From contig JAJPHL010000011.1 in the NCBI GenBank assembly GCA_021325275.1, forward strand, positions 124,001 through 188,000: 64,000 bases of DNA, in the 5' to 3' direction. This document shows positions 25,092 through 35,065 of this stretch, in pieces. This stretch comes from Terriglobia bacterium. GTDB taxonomy: Bacteria; Acidobacteriota; Terriglobia; JAJPHL01. Position numbers and translations under genes: made by a program. Below the pieces are notes generated by a model. It did no database searches. It was given only the letters and a program-made list of their open reading frames with translations, and was not told the DNA's origin. Numbering within the stretch: position 1 is the first letter of the stretch; each line of letters begins with the position of its first letter.

Positions 25092-27719
25092 ATGCCACGT
25101 TTGAAAGCCATCTTGCTTTGCTTCTTGATTGCCGTGACCGTCGCGGCACAAAAGTCCGCGCCAAAATCTGCCGCGAAAAAGCCCGCCGCGCCGCCGCCGG
25201 TTGAGCCTTTGAAGATTACTTGGGACGATTATCAGCGCGCTTCGAATCTTCGCACCAAGCTGCAAGGCTTGGTCATCAACGAAACAGGACCAGCGACTTG
25301 GGTTGATGCGAAAGAGCATGACGGCAACGAGCAGTTTTGGTATCGCCGCACGGTCGAAGGCGGTCACGACTTTGTGCTCGCCGATGCCAAGGGAACGAAG
25401 AAGCCGGCCTTCGATCACGAAAAACTCGCCGCGGGGTTGAGCGCCGCCGCGAACAAGAAATTCTCCGCCCTGACGCTGCCGTTCAACACATTTATCTACG
25501 TCGACAGCCAGAAGGCCGTGACGTTTGTGTACGCGGCGGGAAATTGGCGCTGCGAGTTGTCGGATTATTCGTGCAAACGCACGGGCGCAGCGACGGTGCC
25601 GGGTCGTGGCGGCGCGGCGGGACCCTACTCACTCGACCCTCCGCAGCCGCCTTCGCCTTACGACGACAACGCCGAGTTTCTCGCGAATCCCTATGAAGGC
25701 GTCAACGACGTGATCGACGGCGTGGTGTATCCGCTCGGCGACGATGGACAGTCGGTGTATCCCCAAGGGCGTGGCGGATTCGGCGCGGGCCCGACGGCGC
25801 CAACGTCAAAGACGTCGCCCGATGGAAAATGGGATGCGCTGATTCGCAACTACAACGTGTTCATTCGCCCGGCCGTGAAAACACAACCCGGCGAGACCGC
25901 ACCGGCCGCGGGCCGCGACGGCGCGTGGCCGCTCTCCACCGACGGATCGGAAGGAAACTATTACACGCTGCAATCGATCGCGTGGGCGCCGAACTCGCAG
26001 CATCTCGCCGCGTATCGCGTGCGCCCGGGCTATCACCGCGAAGTGCATTACGTGCGTTCGTCGCCGGAGGATCAGCTTCAGCCGGAATATCCCACCACCA
26101 GCACGATCGGCGGATTCGCGCGCGACTACGCCAAACCCGGCGACACGCTCGACGTGGCGCAGCCGGTGTTGTTCGACGTCGCTGCGAAAAGAGAAATGGT
26201 AGTCGACAACGGAATCTTTCCGAATCCTTTCAGCATTTCTCCGCCCGTGTGGCGGAAAGACGGCCGCGCGTTCACCTTCGACTACAATCAGCGCGGCCAT
26301 CAGGTTTTCCGGGTGATAGAAGTGAACGCGGAAACGGGCCACGCACGTTCTCTGATCAACGAGCAATCGTCAACGTTCATCACCTACAGCCGCCTGGCGC
26401 CCGCGGCGAGCGGCACGGGCGGATATTTTCGTCACGACGTCGCCGACGGCAAGGAAATCATCTGGCTTTCCGAACGCGACGGCTGGGCGCACCTTTATCT
26501 CTACGACGGCGCCACGGGCCAGGAGAAAAATCAAATCACCAAGGGCCATTGGGTGGTGCGATATGTCGACAAGGTGGACGACGAAAAACGCCAAATCTGG
26601 TTTCGTGCCGCCGGCATGTATCCGGGCAAAGATCCGTACTTCACGTTTGCTTACAAGATCAACTTCGACGGCTCGGGACTCACACCGCTCACCGAAGGCG
26701 ACGGCAATCACGTGATGGTTTATTCGCCCGACTACAAGTATCTGGTCGATACGTGGTCGCGCGTCGACATGCCGCCGGTCACCGAGTTGCGCTCGGCGGA
26801 AGACGGCAAGAAAATCGCGGAGCTCGAGCAGTCGAGCGCGGACAAGCTGAAAGCCGACGGTTGGAGCGCGCCGGAAGTTTTCGTCGCCAAGGGGCGCGAT
26901 CACGAAACCGACATTTGGGGCGTGATTTTCCGTCCGCGCAACATCGATCCCAACCGGAAATATCCGGTGATCGAAGCGATTTACGCGGGACCGCAAGGCT
27001 CGTTCGTGCCGAAAAGTTTTGGCGCGCCGGGACGCGGCGGCGCGGCGAACGCCACCGAGTATGCGCCCAATCTGCAAGTGCTCACCGAACTTGGTTTCAT
27101 CGTGGTGCAAATCGACGGCATGGGCACGGCGAATCGTTCGCGCGCATTTCACGACGTGGCGTTCAAGAATTTAGGCGACGCGGGATTCCCCGATCGCATC
27201 TTGTGGCACAAGGCCGTGGCCGAGAAATATCCTTATTACGACATCACCCGCGTGGGAATTTTCGGAACGTCTGCCGGAGGACAGAACGCGCTCGGCGGAT
27301 TGCTCTTCCATCCGGAATTCTATAAAGTAGGAATCGCCAACAGCGGCTGCCATGACAATCGCATGGATAAAGTTTGGTGGAACGAGCAATGGATGGGTTG
27401 GCCCATCGGCAAGGAGTACGCGGAATCCTCGAACGTGGACAACGCCTGGCGGCTGAAGGGCAAGCTGCAGCTTGTGGTGCCGGAACTCGACACCAACGTC
27501 GACCCGAGCTCGACGATGCAAGTGGTCAACGCGCTGATGAAAGCCAACAAGAAGTTCGATCTGCTGGTGGTGCCGAATGGCGATCACGGCGCGGGCGGAC
27601 GATTTGGTCAACGCCTGATGTTTGACTTCTTCGTACACAATTTGTTGGGCGTTGAGCCGCCCGAGTGGCAGGCGCAGAGCGCGGCGGAAGAAGCACAGAC
27701 CGAGCGCGTGCCGAATTGA
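25092..27719 (+). CDS. Secreted prolyl-oligopeptidase-family peptidase (S9, DPP-IV-like)
   Basis: 875 residues: signal peptide ([12 protein letters not shown]), a beta-propeller domain to about residue 600, then an alpha/beta-hydrolase domain. The nucleophile is Ser727 in G-T-S-A-G-G, the His is H832 (G-D-H-G-A-G-G), and the acid is an Asp in the D-T-N-V-D-P stretch near 800. This order matches S9B/C exopeptidases that remove dipeptides in the periplasm. GGAG precedes the ATG. The TIGR03435 gene follows after 5 bases, so they are probably co-transcribed. Confidence 0.93.
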   Translation: MPRLKAILLCFLIAVTVAAQKSAPKSAAKKPAAPPPVEPLKITWDDYQRASNLRTKLQGLVINETGPATWVDAKEHDGNEQFWYRRTVEGGHDFVLADAKGTKKPAFDHEKLAAGLSAAANKKFSALTLPFNTFIYVDSQKAVTFVYAAGNWRCELSDYSCKRTGAATVPGRGGAAGPYSLDPPQPPSPYDDNAEFLANPYEGVNDVIDGVVYPLGDDGQSVYPQGRGGFGAGPTAPTSKTSPDGKWDALIRNYNVFIRPAVKTQPGETAPAAGRDGAWPLSTDGSEGNYYTLQSIAWAPNSQHLAAYRVRPGYHREVHYVRSSPEDQLQPEYPTTSTIGGFARDYAKPGDTLDVAQPVLFDVAAKREMVVDNGIFPNPFSISPPVWRKDGRAFTFDYNQRGHQVFRVIEVNAETGHARSLINEQSSTFITYSRLAPAASGTGGYFRHDVADGKEIIWLSERDGWAHLYLYDGATGQEKNQITKGHWVVRYVDKVDDEKRQIWFRAAGMYPGKDPYFTFAYKINFDGSGLTPLTEGDGNHVMVYSPDYKYLVDTWSRVDMPPVTELRSAEDGKKIAELEQSSADKLKADGWSAPEVFVAKGRDHETDIWGVIFRPRNIDPNRKYPVIEAIYAGPQGSFVPKSFGAPGRGGAANATEYAPNLQVLTELGFIVVQIDGMGTANRSRAFHDVAFKNLGDAGFPDRILWHKAVAEKYPYYDITRVGIFGTSAGGQNALGGLLFHPEFYKVGIANSGCHDNRMDKVWWNEQWMGWPIGKEYAESSNVDNAWRLKGKLQLVVPELDTNVDPSSTMQVVNALMKANKKFDLLVVPNGDHGAGGRFGQRLMFDFFVHNLLGVEPPEWQAQSAAEEAQTERVPN

Positions 27720-27724
27720 ATCCC

Positions 27725-28522
27725 ATGATCAAACAAACTCTCTTCTTGTTGTTGGCCGCCGCCGGCGTATGCGCGGCGCAAAACGCGGATACGAAAACGC
27801 CACAGGCTTTCGAAGTGGTCAGCATCAAACCATCGGATCCGTCCGCCCCCCGCAACGGTTGCTACATTCGCGGAGAGCCGGGCGGAAAAATGTTCATCGG
27901 CAAATGCGTGCCGCTGCACGCGATCATCTCGTGGGCGTATCGCGTCAGCGATGCGCAAATCTCCGGCGAGCCCGACTGGGTCAAGACCGAGGCCTGGGAT
28001 TTCCAGGCGAAACTCGAACGTCCAACCGATCGCACCGAGATGCTCAAGATGTTTCAATCGCTCTTGGGAGAGCGCTTTGGGTTGAAGCTCCATACTGAAG
28101 CGCGCACGATGCCCGCGTTAGTCCTCACGGTGGACAAGAATGGTCCCAAGATGAAAGAGAACAAAGATCCCGACAATTGGGAAATCATGATGGTCTCGGC
28201 GGGCGGCGGTCCGCCGCCGAAGCCGCCGAAGTGGGCGGGCCAGCGATCCAGCATGTCGTATCTCGCGTGGTGGTTCGGCCGATTGCAGAATCGTCCGGGG
28301 GTCGATAAGACAGGTCTGCCGGGATTTTTCGACTTTACGATCGAGTTCGTGCCGGACAACTTGCAGGATCTAAAAGGACCGAACGGCGAGCCGGGACCGG
28401 CGTTCGATGGTCCGACGATGTACACGGCGGTTCGCGAGCAGTTGGGCCTGAAGTTGGAATCAACCAAGGCGCCGGTCGACGTGATGGTGATCGATCACGT
28501 GGAGAAAGCCAGCGCGAATTGA
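27725..28522 (+). CDS. TIGR03435-family secreted protein
   Basis: 265 residues with a signal peptide and the ordered motifs of this Solibacter-expanded family: F-E-V-V-S-I-K-P-S near the start, L-x-x-I-I-S-W-A-Y, W-D-F-Q-A-K, M-F-Q-S-L-L-G-E-R-F-G-L-K, Y-x-L-x-V-D-K-N-G-P-K-M, then D-K-T-G-L-x-G-F-F-D-F and the terminal V-D-V-M-V-I-D-H-V-E-K-A-S. The function is unknown; the family is often found with transport or regulatory genes. ATG 27725 is preferred over the in-frame 27665 start, which lies inside the peptidase gene. It converges with the ADOP permease 8 bases away. Confidence 0.9.
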   Translation: MIKQTLFLLLAAAGVCAAQNADTKTPQAFEVVSIKPSDPSAPRNGCYIRGEPGGKMFIGKCVPLHAIISWAYRVSDAQISGEPDWVKTEAWDFQAKLERPTDRTEMLKMFQSLLGERFGLKLHTEARTMPALVLTVDKNGPKMKENKDPDNWEIMMVSAGGGPPPKPPKWAGQRSSMSYLAWWFGRLQNRPGVDKTGLPGFFDFTIEFVPDNLQDLKGPNGEPGPAFDGPTMYTAVREQLGLKLESTKAPVDVMVIDHVEKASAN

Positions 28523-28530
28523 GACCCTGA

Positions 28531-31113
28531 CTACTCGTCGCGTAGCGCGACCACCGGCGCGATCCGCGTGGCGCGGCGCGCGGGTATGCACGCAGCGAGC
28601 GCGGCGGTCGCGGCCAACAGCGCCGACACGGCGATCAACGTCGGCGGGTCGGTTGGCCGCACTTCGAAAAGCAGGTCGCTCAGCAATTGCGAAAGCCAGA
28701 AGGCGCCGGCGAGTCCGAGAACCACTCCGCCCGCCGTCAGCACGATTCCTTCCTTCAACACCATCGCGGCGACGCCGCGGCGCGTCGCGCCAAGCACCAC
28801 ACGAATCCCGATTTCGCGCGTGCGCTGCGTCACGGAATATCCCACCACGCCGTACACGCCGATCGCCGCGATCGCGAGCGCCAGCGCCGCGAACACGCCG
28901 AGCAGCAGCGACTGGAAACGCGGCTGCGCCACCGATTGCGCGAACAACTCGTCCATCGTGCGCACGCCAGACACAGCTTGATTCGGGTTCACGCGATGGA
29001 TGGCCGCCTCCACCGTGCGCGCTTCCGACGCCGGGTCGTTTTCCGTTTCGATCACCAGCCCCGCACCGTAGGTCGGAGTTTGCAGGTTGGGAAGAAAAAC
29101 CGTTTCGCGCGGAGCTTTCTCCGGCGTGGTCTGGCGAATGTCCGCGCTGACGCCGACAATCTGCACCGGATTCGGCACGCTCCAGCAAACTCGGATCTGC
29201 TTGCCGACAGCAGACTCGCCGGGAAACACTTTTGCCGCAAACGACCGCGTGACAATCGCCACGCTCGGCGCACCAATGCGATCGGACGTTAGAAACTCGC
29301 GTCCCTCGTTCAGCGCGATTCCCATCGTCTTCAGATAATCCGTGCCGACGATTAGGAACTGCGAGCTCGGCGAGTTCGCCGGCGTGGGTGCTGCTTCGTC
29401 CACGCGCCCATAGCAAGAGCCGGAGACGAGTTGCTGAAGAGGCAGCATGTGAACCGTGCTCGCAGACTGCACACCGGGCGCGGCACGCACTTCCTGAACC
29501 ACGCGTTCGATGTAATCGGCGCGCTTCTGCGGCTGAGAAAATGGGAACTGCGAGAATCCCAGCGAAAAGTTCATCGTCAGCAAATGGCGCGTCCTGAAGC
29601 CGGGATCCACGGCGACCAATCGCGCGAAGCTCCGGCCCAGGAGTCCCGCGCCGGCCAGCAAGATCAGCGCGAGCGCCACTTGCGCGGTTACAAAAACTTG
29701 GCGGAAGCGCCGATTACCGGCGGATGCGCCGCGCGCGCCCTGCTTCAACGCTTCCTGCAATTCCACCCGCGCCAAGCGAATCGCGGGGAACATTCCGAAG
29801 AGCACCGCGGTCACCACCGACGTGCCGGCCGCAAACCAGAGCACGCGGGCGTCTACGTGGATCGTGTCCATGCGCGGCAGAAAACTCGTGTCCGATAACA
29901 GGACCGGCAAAGCGCTCAGTAACACGCGCGCCAGCAGGATGCCCGCTGTGCACGCCATCAGCGCCAGCAACAGACTTTCCGTGACGAGCTGGCGAAGAAG
30001 CCGCGCGCTTCCCGCCCCGAGCGACGCGCGCACCGCCATCTCGCGCGTGCGTTCCGCCCCGCGCATCAAAAGCAAATTCGCGACGTTCGCGCAGGCGATC
30101 AGCAGCAAACATCCGACGGCGCCCAGCAGAATCAGCAGTGGACGCCGCACGCCTTCCACCAAGCCGTCGAGTACGGGCACCACTTCCGCGGTCCAATCCC
30201 TATTGAAATCCGGACGCTCTTGCGCGGATCGCCGCGCGACGTCCTGCATCTCGCGCGCCGCCGCCTCGGCCGTTACGCCCGGCTTCAAGCGAGCCACGGT
30301 CGTAAGAAAGCGGCCGCTCTTGAACAGGCTGTTGCGCGCGATCGGCATGGGAGTCCACAAGTCGACGGGCGCCGTAACAAAGGTGAATCCTTGCGGCATC
30401 ACGCCGACGATCGTGAGGGCCGATCCGCGCACGGTGATCCGTCGTCCCAACACGTTGCGGTCGCCGCCGAAACGGTCTTGCCAGAGTCCGTAACTCAAAA
30501 TCACTTTGTCGTCATGTCCCGCGGTGCCTTCTTCCTTCGTGAACCAACGGCCGAGCAGCGGTTGAACGCGCAGGATCGGGAAAAAATCCGTGGACACGTT
30601 CATGCCCGCGACGGACACCGGTTCTCCTTCGCCGGTGATGTCCACGGAATTGCGATCGATCGCCGCCATCGCCACGAAACTCCGGCTACGCTCCTGCCAA
30701 TCGAGAAAATTCCATCCGTTGACCACGTTGCGCATCGGGCCCGCGCCGACTTTCCCCTCCCACAAGCGCACCAAACGGTCCGGTTCCGGAAACGGCAGCG
30801 GCCGAAGCAGAACCGCATCGACCACGCCGAAGATCGCCGTCGTCGCGCCGATGCCAAGCGCCAGCGTGGTGATGGCCAGCGCGCTGAATCCCGGATTGCG
30901 GCGAAGGAGACGCGCGGCGAATCCGAAATCGCGCTTCAAATCTTCCAGCCAGCCGACACCTCGAGCGTCGCGGCATTCTTCCTTGATTTGTTCCGCGCCC
31001 ACCAGACGTCCCTGCGCGGCGTGAAACTCGAGTTCATCGGAAAGCTCCCGCTCCACTTGGGAAGGGAAGAAAATCGACCGCAGCCGATGCAGCAACATTT
31101 CGATCCAGCGCAT
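28531..31113 (-). CDS. ADOP-type permease (FtsX/MacB-like), 860 aa
   Basis: This is a MacB/FtsX-type permease with two core repeats. A helical N-terminal region of about 75 residues (V-E-R-E-L-S-D-E-L-E-F-H) is typical of members paired with PadR. Then come the first membrane helix with T-L-A-L-G-I-G-A-T-T-A-I-F, a periplasmic MacB-like domain, three helices, a second periplasmic domain and three final helices ending A-T-R-I-A-P-V-V-A-L-R-D-E. These proteins lack an adjacent ATPase and their substrate is unknown. AAAGGAGG precedes the ATG. PadR lies 10 bases upstream and probably controls it. Confidence 0.93.
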   Translation of the reverse strand: MRWIEMLLHRLRSIFFPSQVERELSDELEFHAAQGRLVGAEQIKEECRDARGVGWLEDLKRDFGFAARLLRRNPGFSALAITTLALGIGATTAIFGVVDAVLLRPLPFPEPDRLVRLWEGKVGAGPMRNVVNGWNFLDWQERSRSFVAMAAIDRNSVDITGEGEPVSVAGMNVSTDFFPILRVQPLLGRWFTKEEGTAGHDDKVILSYGLWQDRFGGDRNVLGRRITVRGSALTIVGVMPQGFTFVTAPVDLWTPMPIARNSLFKSGRFLTTVARLKPGVTAEAAAREMQDVARRSAQERPDFNRDWTAEVVPVLDGLVEGVRRPLLILLGAVGCLLLIACANVANLLLMRGAERTREMAVRASLGAGSARLLRQLVTESLLLALMACTAGILLARVLLSALPVLLSDTSFLPRMDTIHVDARVLWFAAGTSVVTAVLFGMFPAIRLARVELQEALKQGARGASAGNRRFRQVFVTAQVALALILLAGAGLLGRSFARLVAVDPGFRTRHLLTMNFSLGFSQFPFSQPQKRADYIERVVQEVRAAPGVQSASTVHMLPLQQLVSGSCYGRVDEAAPTPANSPSSQFLIVGTDYLKTMGIALNEGREFLTSDRIGAPSVAIVTRSFAAKVFPGESAVGKQIRVCWSVPNPVQIVGVSADIRQTTPEKAPRETVFLPNLQTPTYGAGLVIETENDPASEARTVEAAIHRVNPNQAVSGVRTMDELFAQSVAQPRFQSLLLGVFAALALAIAAIGVYGVVGYSVTQRTREIGIRVVLGATRRGVAAMVLKEGIVLTAGGVVLGLAGAFWLSQLLSDLLFEVRPTDPPTLIAVSALLAATAALAACIPARRATRIAPVVALRDE

Positions 31114-31123
31114 GGAACCTCCT

Positions 31124-31453
31124 TTAGGTGAGCTTCATCACCAATCCGATCGCCCCCGACAAGCTTTCCCAGCTTTGCTGTTCGCGCGTCAGGCGTTTGC
31201 GTCCCGCGGCGGTCAGCGCGTAATACTTCGCGCGGCGGCGATTGCCGGACGCTCCCCACTTGGCGCGAATCCACGCCTGTTGCTCCAAGCGATGCAATGC
31301 AGGGTAGAGCGATCCCTGCTGTACTTGTAAAACTCCGCCGGTTACTTGCTCGATGCGTTGCCCGATCGCCCAGCCGTGCATCGGCTCGGGCGACAGGACT
31401 TTCAAGATCAACATGTCGAGCGTTCCTTGCACCAGCGCGGACGGCTTGCCCAT
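31124..31453 (-). CDS. PadR-family transcriptional regulator
   Basis: 109 residues with the PadR winged helix: L-V-Q-G-T-L-D-M-L-I-L-K-V-L, M-H-G-W-A-I, Q-Q-G-S-L-Y-P-A-L-H-R-L-E and Y-Y-A-L-T-A-A-G. It resembles the acidobacterial subfamily that accompanies ADOP permeases. A perfect 9-bp palindrome lies 24-44 bases upstream of the start and overlaps the likely promoter, so autorepression is expected. GGGGAGAGGA serves as ribosome site. Confidence 0.93.
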   Translation of the reverse strand: MGKPSALVQGTLDMLILKVLSPEPMHGWAIGQRIEQVTGGVLQVQQGSLYPALHRLEQQAWIRAKWGASGNRRRAKYYALTAAGRKRLTREQQSWESLSGAIGLVMKLT

Positions 31454-31476
31454 AGATTGGTCCTCTCCCCTAGATC

Positions 31477-31497
31477 ATCTACAATCGCATTGTAGAT
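31477..31497 (-). promoter_or_regulatory. Palindromic PadR operator candidate
   Basis: ATCTACAAT-CGC-ATTGTAGAT is a perfect inverted repeat. Its halves contain TACAAT, a -10-like hexamer readable on either strand, so regulator binding would block the promoter. The 58 bases from here to the PQQ gene show nothing else. Confidence 0.65.
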
Positions 31498-31555
31498 AGT
31501 CAAGGGGAGCGTTGTGAAAAGTTATGACAATGAGGTTGACGGCGATGGAGCGGGA

Positions 31556-32878
31556 CTACTTGGCCTTCTTGGCGGGTGGTTTCTTCGCGTCCGCGGGTGG
31601 CGCGGGTGCGGCACGCTTGCCGATCGCGTACAGGAACTTATCGGTACGGATGAAGATTTGTCCTTCGGAGACCGCCGGTGAGCTCAGCGTGTAACCTTCA
31701 AGTTGATTCTCGGCCAATACTTCGAATTGCGCGCCTTGCTTCACCACAGACGTCAGGCCGTCCTCATTCGTCACGTACAACTTGCGATCGGCCAACGTCG
31801 GCGACGAGCTGTACGTCGCGGCTTTCAGGCGCTGTCCGCCGTAAACTTCGTCGCCCGACTTGGCGTCGAGCGCCCACATGATCCCCTGGTCGTTCACGCT
31901 GTAGAAAAGCTTGCCGTCGCACACCGGCGTCGGCACGTCCGGCCCGTGATCGAACGAAAAAACTTGCTTGGCGCTCTCGCCTTCGCCTTGCATGAATCGA
32001 AACGCCAGCAGCGGCTTGATCCGCGTCGGCACGTAGACCATGTCGCCGTACACCAGGGCGGAAGCAATCACGCGAAAATCTCCGCGGCCCGTGGGATTGA
32101 AACCGGTGCCGCGCCACGTTTCCTTGCCCGTGGCGAGATCGTGGCTGGTGACCGCTTCCCCGCCCGACACAATCAGTTCGGTGCGCTTGCCGTCCTTGTA
32201 GATTTGCGGCGTCGTGTAGGCGTCGGGCGATTCCTGATGCGCCGTCGTGGGACGCTCCACGCGCCACAGAGTTTTTCCGGTCTTGGCGTCGATGCGCAAA
32301 ATGTACGAAGGATCTTGCGTGCGCATTCCATGCAGCACTTGCACGTAGAGCGAATCTTCGTAGAGCAGCGGCGACGATCCGTAGCCCCAGTTCTGCCCGA
32401 AGCGTCCGTAGTCTTTCTGAATGTCGCGCGACCACAGCTCGTTGCCCTTAAAGTCGAAGGCCTTCAACATTCCCGTTCCGGTGAGCACCCAAACGGTCTT
32501 GCCGTCGGTCACGGGAGAGTTGGAAATCATGTTGCCCTTGCGTTCTTGGCGATTGCCCGCGCCTATGGGACGCTTCCACAAGATTTCGCCTTTGTTGCGA
32601 TCGACGCACCACACTTCGAGATTGCCGCTGAAGTCGGCGTCGGCGTTCATCAGAAAAATGTAATCGCCGGAGACGATCGGCGTGGATCCCGCACGGCTCG
32701 ACACCGGCAATTTCCACGCGACGTTTTCCTGCTCGCCCCATTTCAGCGGCAGATTCGTCTCGGGACTCGTGCCGTTCAGCGCCGGACCGCGCCACTGCGG
32801 CCAGTCGGCGGCGGAAATTCGCGCGGCGGATGCGCTCAGCAAGATAGCGGCGGCCAAGAGGGAAATTCTCGACTTCAT
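31556..32878 (-). CDS. Secreted PQQ-type beta-propeller protein
   Basis: 440 residues: signal peptide, then W-P-Q-W-R-G-P, the standard opening of outer-membrane-assembly/PQQ-like quinoprotein propellers in Acidobacteria and Planctomycetes, and about seven blades with D-A-K-T-G-K-T-L-W and similar motifs. The C-terminus is a Lys/Ala/Pro-rich tail. No catalytic calcium/PQQ site can be claimed; most such proteins are non-enzymatic. ATG 32878 is chosen, not 32938: TATACT ends exactly 6 bases before it and the signal peptide starts there. Confidence 0.85.
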   Translation of the reverse strand: MKSRISLLAAAILLSASAARISAADWPQWRGPALNGTSPETNLPLKWGEQENVAWKLPVSSRAGSTPIVSGDYIFLMNADADFSGNLEVWCVDRNKGEILWKRPIGAGNRQERKGNMISNSPVTDGKTVWVLTGTGMLKAFDFKGNELWSRDIQKDYGRFGQNWGYGSSPLLYEDSLYVQVLHGMRTQDPSYILRIDAKTGKTLWRVERPTTAHQESPDAYTTPQIYKDGKRTELIVSGGEAVTSHDLATGKETWRGTGFNPTGRGDFRVIASALVYGDMVYVPTRIKPLLAFRFMQGEGESAKQVFSFDHGPDVPTPVCDGKLFYSVNDQGIMWALDAKSGDEVYGGQRLKAATYSSSPTLADRKLYVTNEDGLTSVVKQGAQFEVLAENQLEGYTLSSPAVSEGQIFIRTDKFLYAIGKRAAPAPPADAKKPPAKKAK

Positions 32879-32884
32879 GAGGCG

Positions 32885-32890
32885 AGTATA
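32885..32890 (-). promoter_or_regulatory. -10 hexamer of the PQQ-propeller gene, leaderless spacing
   Basis: TATACT on the minus strand ends exactly 6 bases before ATG 32878. Confidence 0.6.
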
Positions 32891-32922
32891 TCGTAAGCGC
32901 CACGGCCATTTAAACATTGCGC

Positions 32923-32928
32923 TACAAT
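32923..32928 (+). promoter_or_regulatory. -10 hexamer of the methyltransferase/MTHFR gene
   Basis: TACAAT, in the context TGCGCTACAAT, ends 8 bases before ATG 32937. With the opposite -10 it packs a divergent promoter pair into 58 bases. Confidence 0.55.
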
Positions 32929-32936
32929 AAGAAGTC

Positions 32937-34802
32937 ATGACTGCGAGATCGCAGCGGTTCCTGGAGCGGATTCAATCGAGCGTACTGGTGTGCGACGGCG
33001 CGATGGGCACGATGCTCTACGCCAAGGGGATTTTTATCAACCGTTGCTTCGACGAATTGAACATCTCGATGCCCGCGTTGATCAAGGAAATTCACTCGGC
33101 CTACGTGAAGGCCGGCGCCGAGGTTTTGGAAACCAACACGTTCGGCGCGAACGCCGTGCGTCTGGGCGCCCATGGACTCGCGGAGAAATTGCACGACATC
33201 AACGTGGCTGGCGTGAAGCTCGCCCGGCAATGCGGCGGCGAAGACATGATCGTCGGCGGCGCGATTGGTCCGCTGGGTGTGCGCATCGAGCCGCTCGGTC
33301 CCACTTCGTTTTCCGAGGCGCGCGACGCTTTTCGGCAACAGGCGACCTCTCTCGCCGAGGGCGGCGCGGATGTGATTTTTCTCGAGACCTTCGGCGATCT
33401 CCGAGAACTTCGCGAAGCACTGCTTGCGGTGCGCGACGTTTGCGACCTGCCGATCGTCGCGCAAATGACCGTCGACGACGACGGCAACGCGCTCTACGGC
33501 GGAACGCCCGAAACGATCGCGCAGGATCTCGCGTCGTGGGGCGCGGACGTCGCGGGATTGAATTGCTCCGTCGGCCCGAAGACCATGCTCGACGCGGCCG
33601 AACGCATGATGAAAGTCACGGGCAAGCCGCTTTCGGTGCAGCCGAACGCCGGAAATCCGGTGAACGTGGAGGGTCGCAACGTTTATCTTTGCTCGCCCGA
33701 GTATTTGTGCCAGTACGCGCGCCGCTACATTCAAGCCGGTGTGAAGTTGATCGGCGGATGCTGCGGCACGACGCCGGAACACATCAAGCTGCTGAAGAAC
33801 GAAGTGCGCTCGCTGCAACCGGCGATCACGCGCATCAGTGTGAAGTCGCCGGACGAAGGTGAAAAGCCGAAAACGCTGCCGGCGATTCCGTTTGAAACGC
33901 GCTCCGCGTTGGCGCGCAAGCTGGTGAACAAAGAGTTTCCCGTTTTCGTGGAGATTCTGCCGCCGCGTGGTTCCGATCCCAAGCGCGAGATCGAAGGCGC
34001 GTCGTATTGCGCGAAGCACGGCGTGGATTGCATCAATATTCCCGATGGTCCGCGCGCCAGCGCGCGCATGAGCGCGCAGGCGCTGGCGTTTTTGGTGCAG
34101 CAGCAAGCGAACGTGGAAGCGGTGTTGCACTATTGCTGCCGCGATCGCAACGTGATCAGCATGCAATCGGATTTGCTCGGCGTGTACGCGCTGGGAATCC
34201 GCAATTTGATTTTGATCACGGGCGACCCTCCGCGTCTCGGCAACTATCCCGACGCGACGGCGGTATTCGACGTCGACGCGATCGGCTTGACGAACATTGT
34301 CGCGAATCTGAACAAGGGTCTCGATCTCGGCGGAAACGCGATTGGATCGCAAACCGGATTCTGCATCGGCGTGGGAGCGAATCCCGGCGCCGTGAATATG
34401 GATCAGGAATTGCGGCGCACGTACTGGAAAGTGGAAGCAGGCGCCGAGTACATCGTCACGCAGCCGGTTTTCGACCTGAACCAAATCGAATCGTTCATCA
34501 AACGCATCGAGGGATTCCGTGTTCCGGTGATCGCGGGCATTTGGCCGCTGACCAGTTTCCGCAACGCCGAATTCATGGTGAACGAACTGCGCGTACCTGT
34601 GCCCGACGATTTGATGGAACGCATGCGCAAGGCCGATTCCGGTGACGCCGCGCGCGCCGAGGGCACGGCGATCGCGCAGGAAATGGTGCAGAAGATCCGC
34701 CACGTGGTGGACGGCGTGCAACTGAGCGCGCCGTTCGGCCGCTACAGCATGGCCGTGGAAGTGATGGAAGCGCTCGGAGCGCGCACGAAAGGTGCGGCGT
34801 AA
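32937..34802 (+). CDS. Bifunctional homocysteine S-methyltransferase / methylenetetrahydrofolate reductase (YitJ-type)
   Basis: 621 residues. The N-terminal half is a homocysteine methyltransferase barrel (V-C-D-G-A-M-G-T-M-L-Y; zinc ligands in L-N-C-S-V-G-P and G-G-C-C-G-T-T-P-E-H). The C-terminal half, from about residue 320, is a MetF-like reductase barrel (P-V-F-V-E-I-L-P-P-R-G; L-L-I-T-G-D-P-type motif; Q-P-V-F-D). Together they couple folate reduction to methionine formation; the fold-fusion is known from Bacillus YitJ. It opens the run metH-like/xseB/ispA/tlyA. Its stop overlaps the xseB start by one base. Confidence 0.92.
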   Translation: MTARSQRFLERIQSSVLVCDGAMGTMLYAKGIFINRCFDELNISMPALIKEIHSAYVKAGAEVLETNTFGANAVRLGAHGLAEKLHDINVAGVKLARQCGGEDMIVGGAIGPLGVRIEPLGPTSFSEARDAFRQQATSLAEGGADVIFLETFGDLRELREALLAVRDVCDLPIVAQMTVDDDGNALYGGTPETIAQDLASWGADVAGLNCSVGPKTMLDAAERMMKVTGKPLSVQPNAGNPVNVEGRNVYLCSPEYLCQYARRYIQAGVKLIGGCCGTTPEHIKLLKNEVRSLQPAITRISVKSPDEGEKPKTLPAIPFETRSALARKLVNKEFPVFVEILPPRGSDPKREIEGASYCAKHGVDCINIPDGPRASARMSAQALAFLVQQQANVEAVLHYCCRDRNVISMQSDLLGVYALGIRNLILITGDPPRLGNYPDATAVFDVDAIGLTNIVANLNKGLDLGGNAIGSQTGFCIGVGANPGAVNMDQELRRTYWKVEAGAEYIVTQPVFDLNQIESFIKRIEGFRVPVIAGIWPLTSFRNAEFMVNELRVPVPDDLMERMRKADSGDAARAEGTAIAQEMVQKIRHVVDGVQLSAPFGRYSMAVEVMEALGARTKGAA

Positions 34803-35065
34803 TGGAACAGCCGCCGCCGAGCAATAGCGCCACACCGCAGCAACCCTTCGAAGTTTCGCTCGATCGCCTCGAGAAAATCGTCAAAGAATTGGAGACGGGC
34901 GCGACACCGCTCGAGAAGTCGCTGGAGCTTTTTGCGGAAGGCATGACACTGGCCGAGCAATGCCGCGAACAACTCGAAGCCGCCGAAGGACGCATCGAAA
35001 TGCTCGTGCGGCGCGCGGGAGATCGAGTCACGGCCGAGCCGTTTCAACTGGAGCACGAGCGTTGA
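34802..35065 (+). CDS. xseB: Exodeoxyribonuclease VII small subunit
   Basis: 87 residues, of which the central F-E-V-S-L-D-R-L-E-K-I-V-K-E-L-E-T-G and P-L-E-K-S-L-E-L-F-A-E-G-M-T-L are the diagnostic helical-hairpin motifs. XseB partners XseA in processing single-stranded DNA; xseA is not in this window. It overlaps the genes on both sides by one and four bases. xseB-ispA adjacency is common in bacteria. Confidence 0.95.
   Translation: MEQPPPSNSATPQQPFEVSLDRLEKIVKELETGATPLEKSLELFAEGMTLAEQCREQLEAAEGRIEMLVRRAGDRVTAEPFQLEHER

Noticed and set aside
32922-34835. 637-codon leftward open frame opposite the methyltransferase/MTHFR gene
   Set aside because: Arg/His-rich composition with no motifs; it is the antisense shadow of a well-supported gene in GC-rich DNA.
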